Shown piece by piece: positions 62,625-64,000 of a stretch of 64,000 bases of DNA. Both the position numbers and the translations under genes were made by a program. Location: the NCBI GenBank assembly GCA_964459385.1, contig CAYWLG010000006.1, positions 147,261 through 211,260 of the forward strand, given 5' to 3'. The DNA is from UBA6107 sp964459385. Lineage in GTDB: Bacteria; Chloroflexota; Anaerolineae; Anaerolineales; Anaerolineaceae. The notes beneath the pieces are model-generated. The model worked only from the letters and a program-made list of their open reading frames with translations. It was not told the DNA's origin and did no database searches. How positions within the stretch are numbered: position 1 is the stretch's first letter; every line of letters starts with the position of its first letter.

Positions 62625-62665
62625 CCGGCAACGATGATCAGTAGAAAACCTTTCATCGTTGCCGG
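62625..62665 (-). other. Intercistronic hairpin between binding protein and permease genes
   Basis: CCGGCAACGATGA pairs perfectly with TCATCGTTGCCGG (13 bp, 15-base loop). The following T-content is modest, so it may act as a partial terminator or an mRNA-stabilising element that raises binding-protein levels over permease levels, as in other sugar operons. Confidence 0.7.
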
Positions 62666-62684
62666 ATTTTAGGGAACTATCTTG

Positions 62685-64000
62685 TTATAAAAGTTGCTCA
62701 ATTTCAGCTTTGGCGTTTTTCAAAGCATCATCAATTGATTCAGAACCATTGATTGCGTTTTGCAGGTGTCCAGCCAAGACATCCATGATTGAGGTAGTCT
62801 GTATAGATTTTGGATAAGAGAAAGCATGGCCGGGGGTAGTAGCAATGGAATTCATGACCTTGAACCAAGGGTAGGATGCCTGTAGGTCAGAATCCGAGAG
62901 CAATGAGCCGCGTACCGGGATGGTACCACCATTCGTACTGGTTACGATTTCGCGAATGACATTTGGCTGCATCAAATATTGAATGAAGAGAAAAGCAGCT
63001 TCGGGGTTTTTGCTGTTGTGCGAAATTGCAATGCCCCAAGTATTTGAGGCGGCCGAACTGATTTTCTTGCCAGGCAGTTCTGCAAAGCTCACTTTGTCAG
63101 TAACTGTTGACTTTTCTGTGCTCATGATATTGCCTACCTGCGAGTTCACCATTGGAACCATTGCAGCATTGCCCTGTTCCATAAGCGCAGCTACTTCATC
63201 CCAATGATTGTTAAGAGCACCATCAGAGGTGTACTTTGACAGATTCACAAGATATTCAAGAGCTTCTTTGGCCTCTGGTGCGTCCAGATTGCAGGTTTTC
63301 AAATCATCAGAAAGCAGCGTACCGCCATCTTGATACAGCAGGTTCAGATAAATATCCATGATGCTGGTCTTGGAAAGTGCAAGCGCAATCCCTGAGACGT
63401 TATCTTTATTGTTGGCTTCCGCCATCTGCAATTGTTCATCCCAGTTGGTGGGGGGAGTTGCAATTAGGTCGGTGCGGTAGACCAAGAACTGGCTATTGAA
63501 CTTCCAGGGCATGGCCAGCAATTCGCCATTAATGGAGTTGGCTTCGAGGAAGGCTTTGGAGACATCGGCCAAGTCGAACGCAGGGTCGTACAGACTGGGG
63601 TTATTGAGATACTGATTTTGGTCAACCACCCATCCATCGGCAGCGAATTCGGGCAGCCAGTAGTCAGTGGTTGCGAACATGTCATATACCCCACCGTCGG
63701 AAGAGATATCGACGACAATTTTGTTGTGCAGTTCGCTGTAAGCCACTTGTTCGATGGTTACCTTGATCCCGGTCTTCTGATAGAATTCCTGGGCTTTTTC
63801 GGCCATCCAATCAGCATCGTAGCCTGAGTGGCGCAAGAAAACCAATTCTGTTCCGGCATACTTGGAGTAATCCACTCCAGCTACGGTAGTAGCAACCGGA
63901 TTATCGGTGGCTGATGCGGATGCTTCAGTCGGGGCGGCGGTCTCAGTGGGGGTAGCGGCTGCTGGCGCGCATCCGGTGACGACTCCCAAGACCATACATA
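62685..64000 (-). CDS. Sugar ABC transporter solute-binding lipoprotein (N-terminus outside window)
   Basis: At least 438 residues are visible, and the gene runs off the right edge. A lipobox (VVTGCAP) lies at the start, followed by a Thr/Ala/Glu-rich linker and the extracellular solute-binding fold (family 1): LVFLRHSGYDADWMAEKAQE, AFLEANSINGELLAMPWKFN, and AAFLFIQYLMQPNVIREIV. An ATG at 63995 would leave only eight residues before the lipid-modified Cys, too short for a signal peptide, and the frame is open to the edge. The true start therefore lies beyond 64000. Confidence 0.92.
   Translation of the reverse strand, partial: CMVLGVVTGCAPAAATPTETAAPTEASASATDNPVATTVAGVDYSKYAGTELVFLRHSGYDADWMAEKAQEFYQKTGIKVTIEQVAYSELHNKIVVDISSDGGVYDMFATTDYWLPEFAADGWVVDQNQYLNNPSLYDPAFDLADVSKAFLEANSINGELLAMPWKFNSQFLVYRTDLIATPPTNWDEQLQMAEANNKDNVSGIALALSKTSIMDIYLNLLYQDGGTLLSDDLKTCNLDAPEAKEALEYLVNLSKYTSDGALNNHWDEVAALMEQGNAAMVPMVNSQVGNIMSTEKSTVTDKVSFAELPGKKISSAASNTWGIAISHNSKNPEAAFLFIQYLMQPNVIREIVTSTNGGTIPVRGSLLSDSDLQASYPWFKVMNSIATTPGHAFSYPKSIQTTSIMDVLAGHLQNAINGSESIDDALKNAKAEIEQLL

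Overview
The window looks like chromosomal DNA of a Gram-negative-type rod from the phylum Chloroflexota, most probably class Anaerolineae. This is an inference from the gene mix and protein style, since no rRNA is present. The genes are densely packed, mostly with clear Shine-Dalgarno sites, and there are no phage, IS or CRISPR elements. Four tRNAs (Pro-GGG, Val-TAC, Arg-CCG, Leu-TAG) and a tmRNA are present.

Layout. 1-7056 (+) is a cell-shape/division operon: the end of mreC, then mreD, PBP2 (mrdA), minC, minD, minE and rodA, followed by gltX and a strong terminator. 7146-8903 is a P-loop protein resembling PEP carboxykinase/HPr kinase. 9030-9470 holds tRNA-Pro followed by a tandem array that repeats the tRNA 3' end plus its terminator. 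9502-14610 is an FtsX-type ABC exporter with a divergent TetR regulator.

15323-20735 (-) is the most unusual locus. It is a compact operon encoding a small zinc-ribbon membrane protein, a membrane protein whose C-terminus is a Cys-Ala repeat tail with seven cysteines, an intact PqqD-radical SAM-SPASM enzyme, a paralogue of that enzyme that has lost every iron-sulfur cysteine, and a SAM methyltransferase. I read it as a candidate post-translational modification system whose substrate is the tail of a membrane protein.

20850-28871 carries ligA, rlmI, tmRNA, a molbindin, a site-2-protease-like protein with a broken HExxH motif, a TolB-like lipoprotein, a zinc metallopeptidase and mreB. 28884-33319 is a partial ATP synthase operon (atpAGDC only). 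33418-36056 is yebC-ruvC-trmH-ruvA. 36248-37654 has two tail-to-tail sortase-like genes. 37686-41661 holds small metabolic and stress-type genes and a Dus enzyme. 41757-44306 is proC-glpD. 44391-47849 is a very large putative sugar-active enzyme.

47999-54177 (-) is a translation/protein-fate block: tRNA-Leu, tig, clpP, a HAD phosphatase, rlmN, ftsY and prfB. The prfB gene contains the classic programmed +1 frameshift. 54345-60382 has a MerR/TipA-type regulator, an ADP-forming acyl-CoA synthetase, a glycerate kinase and a threonine-dehydrogenase-like epimerase preceded by a possible Thr-rich attenuator. 60854-64000 (-) is a sugar ABC transporter (binding protein, two permeases) that runs off the right edge.

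Start sites were moved inward from the longest reading frame wherever a ribosome binding site, promoter or gene overlap indicated it. No database search was run; all family names come from motif recognition.
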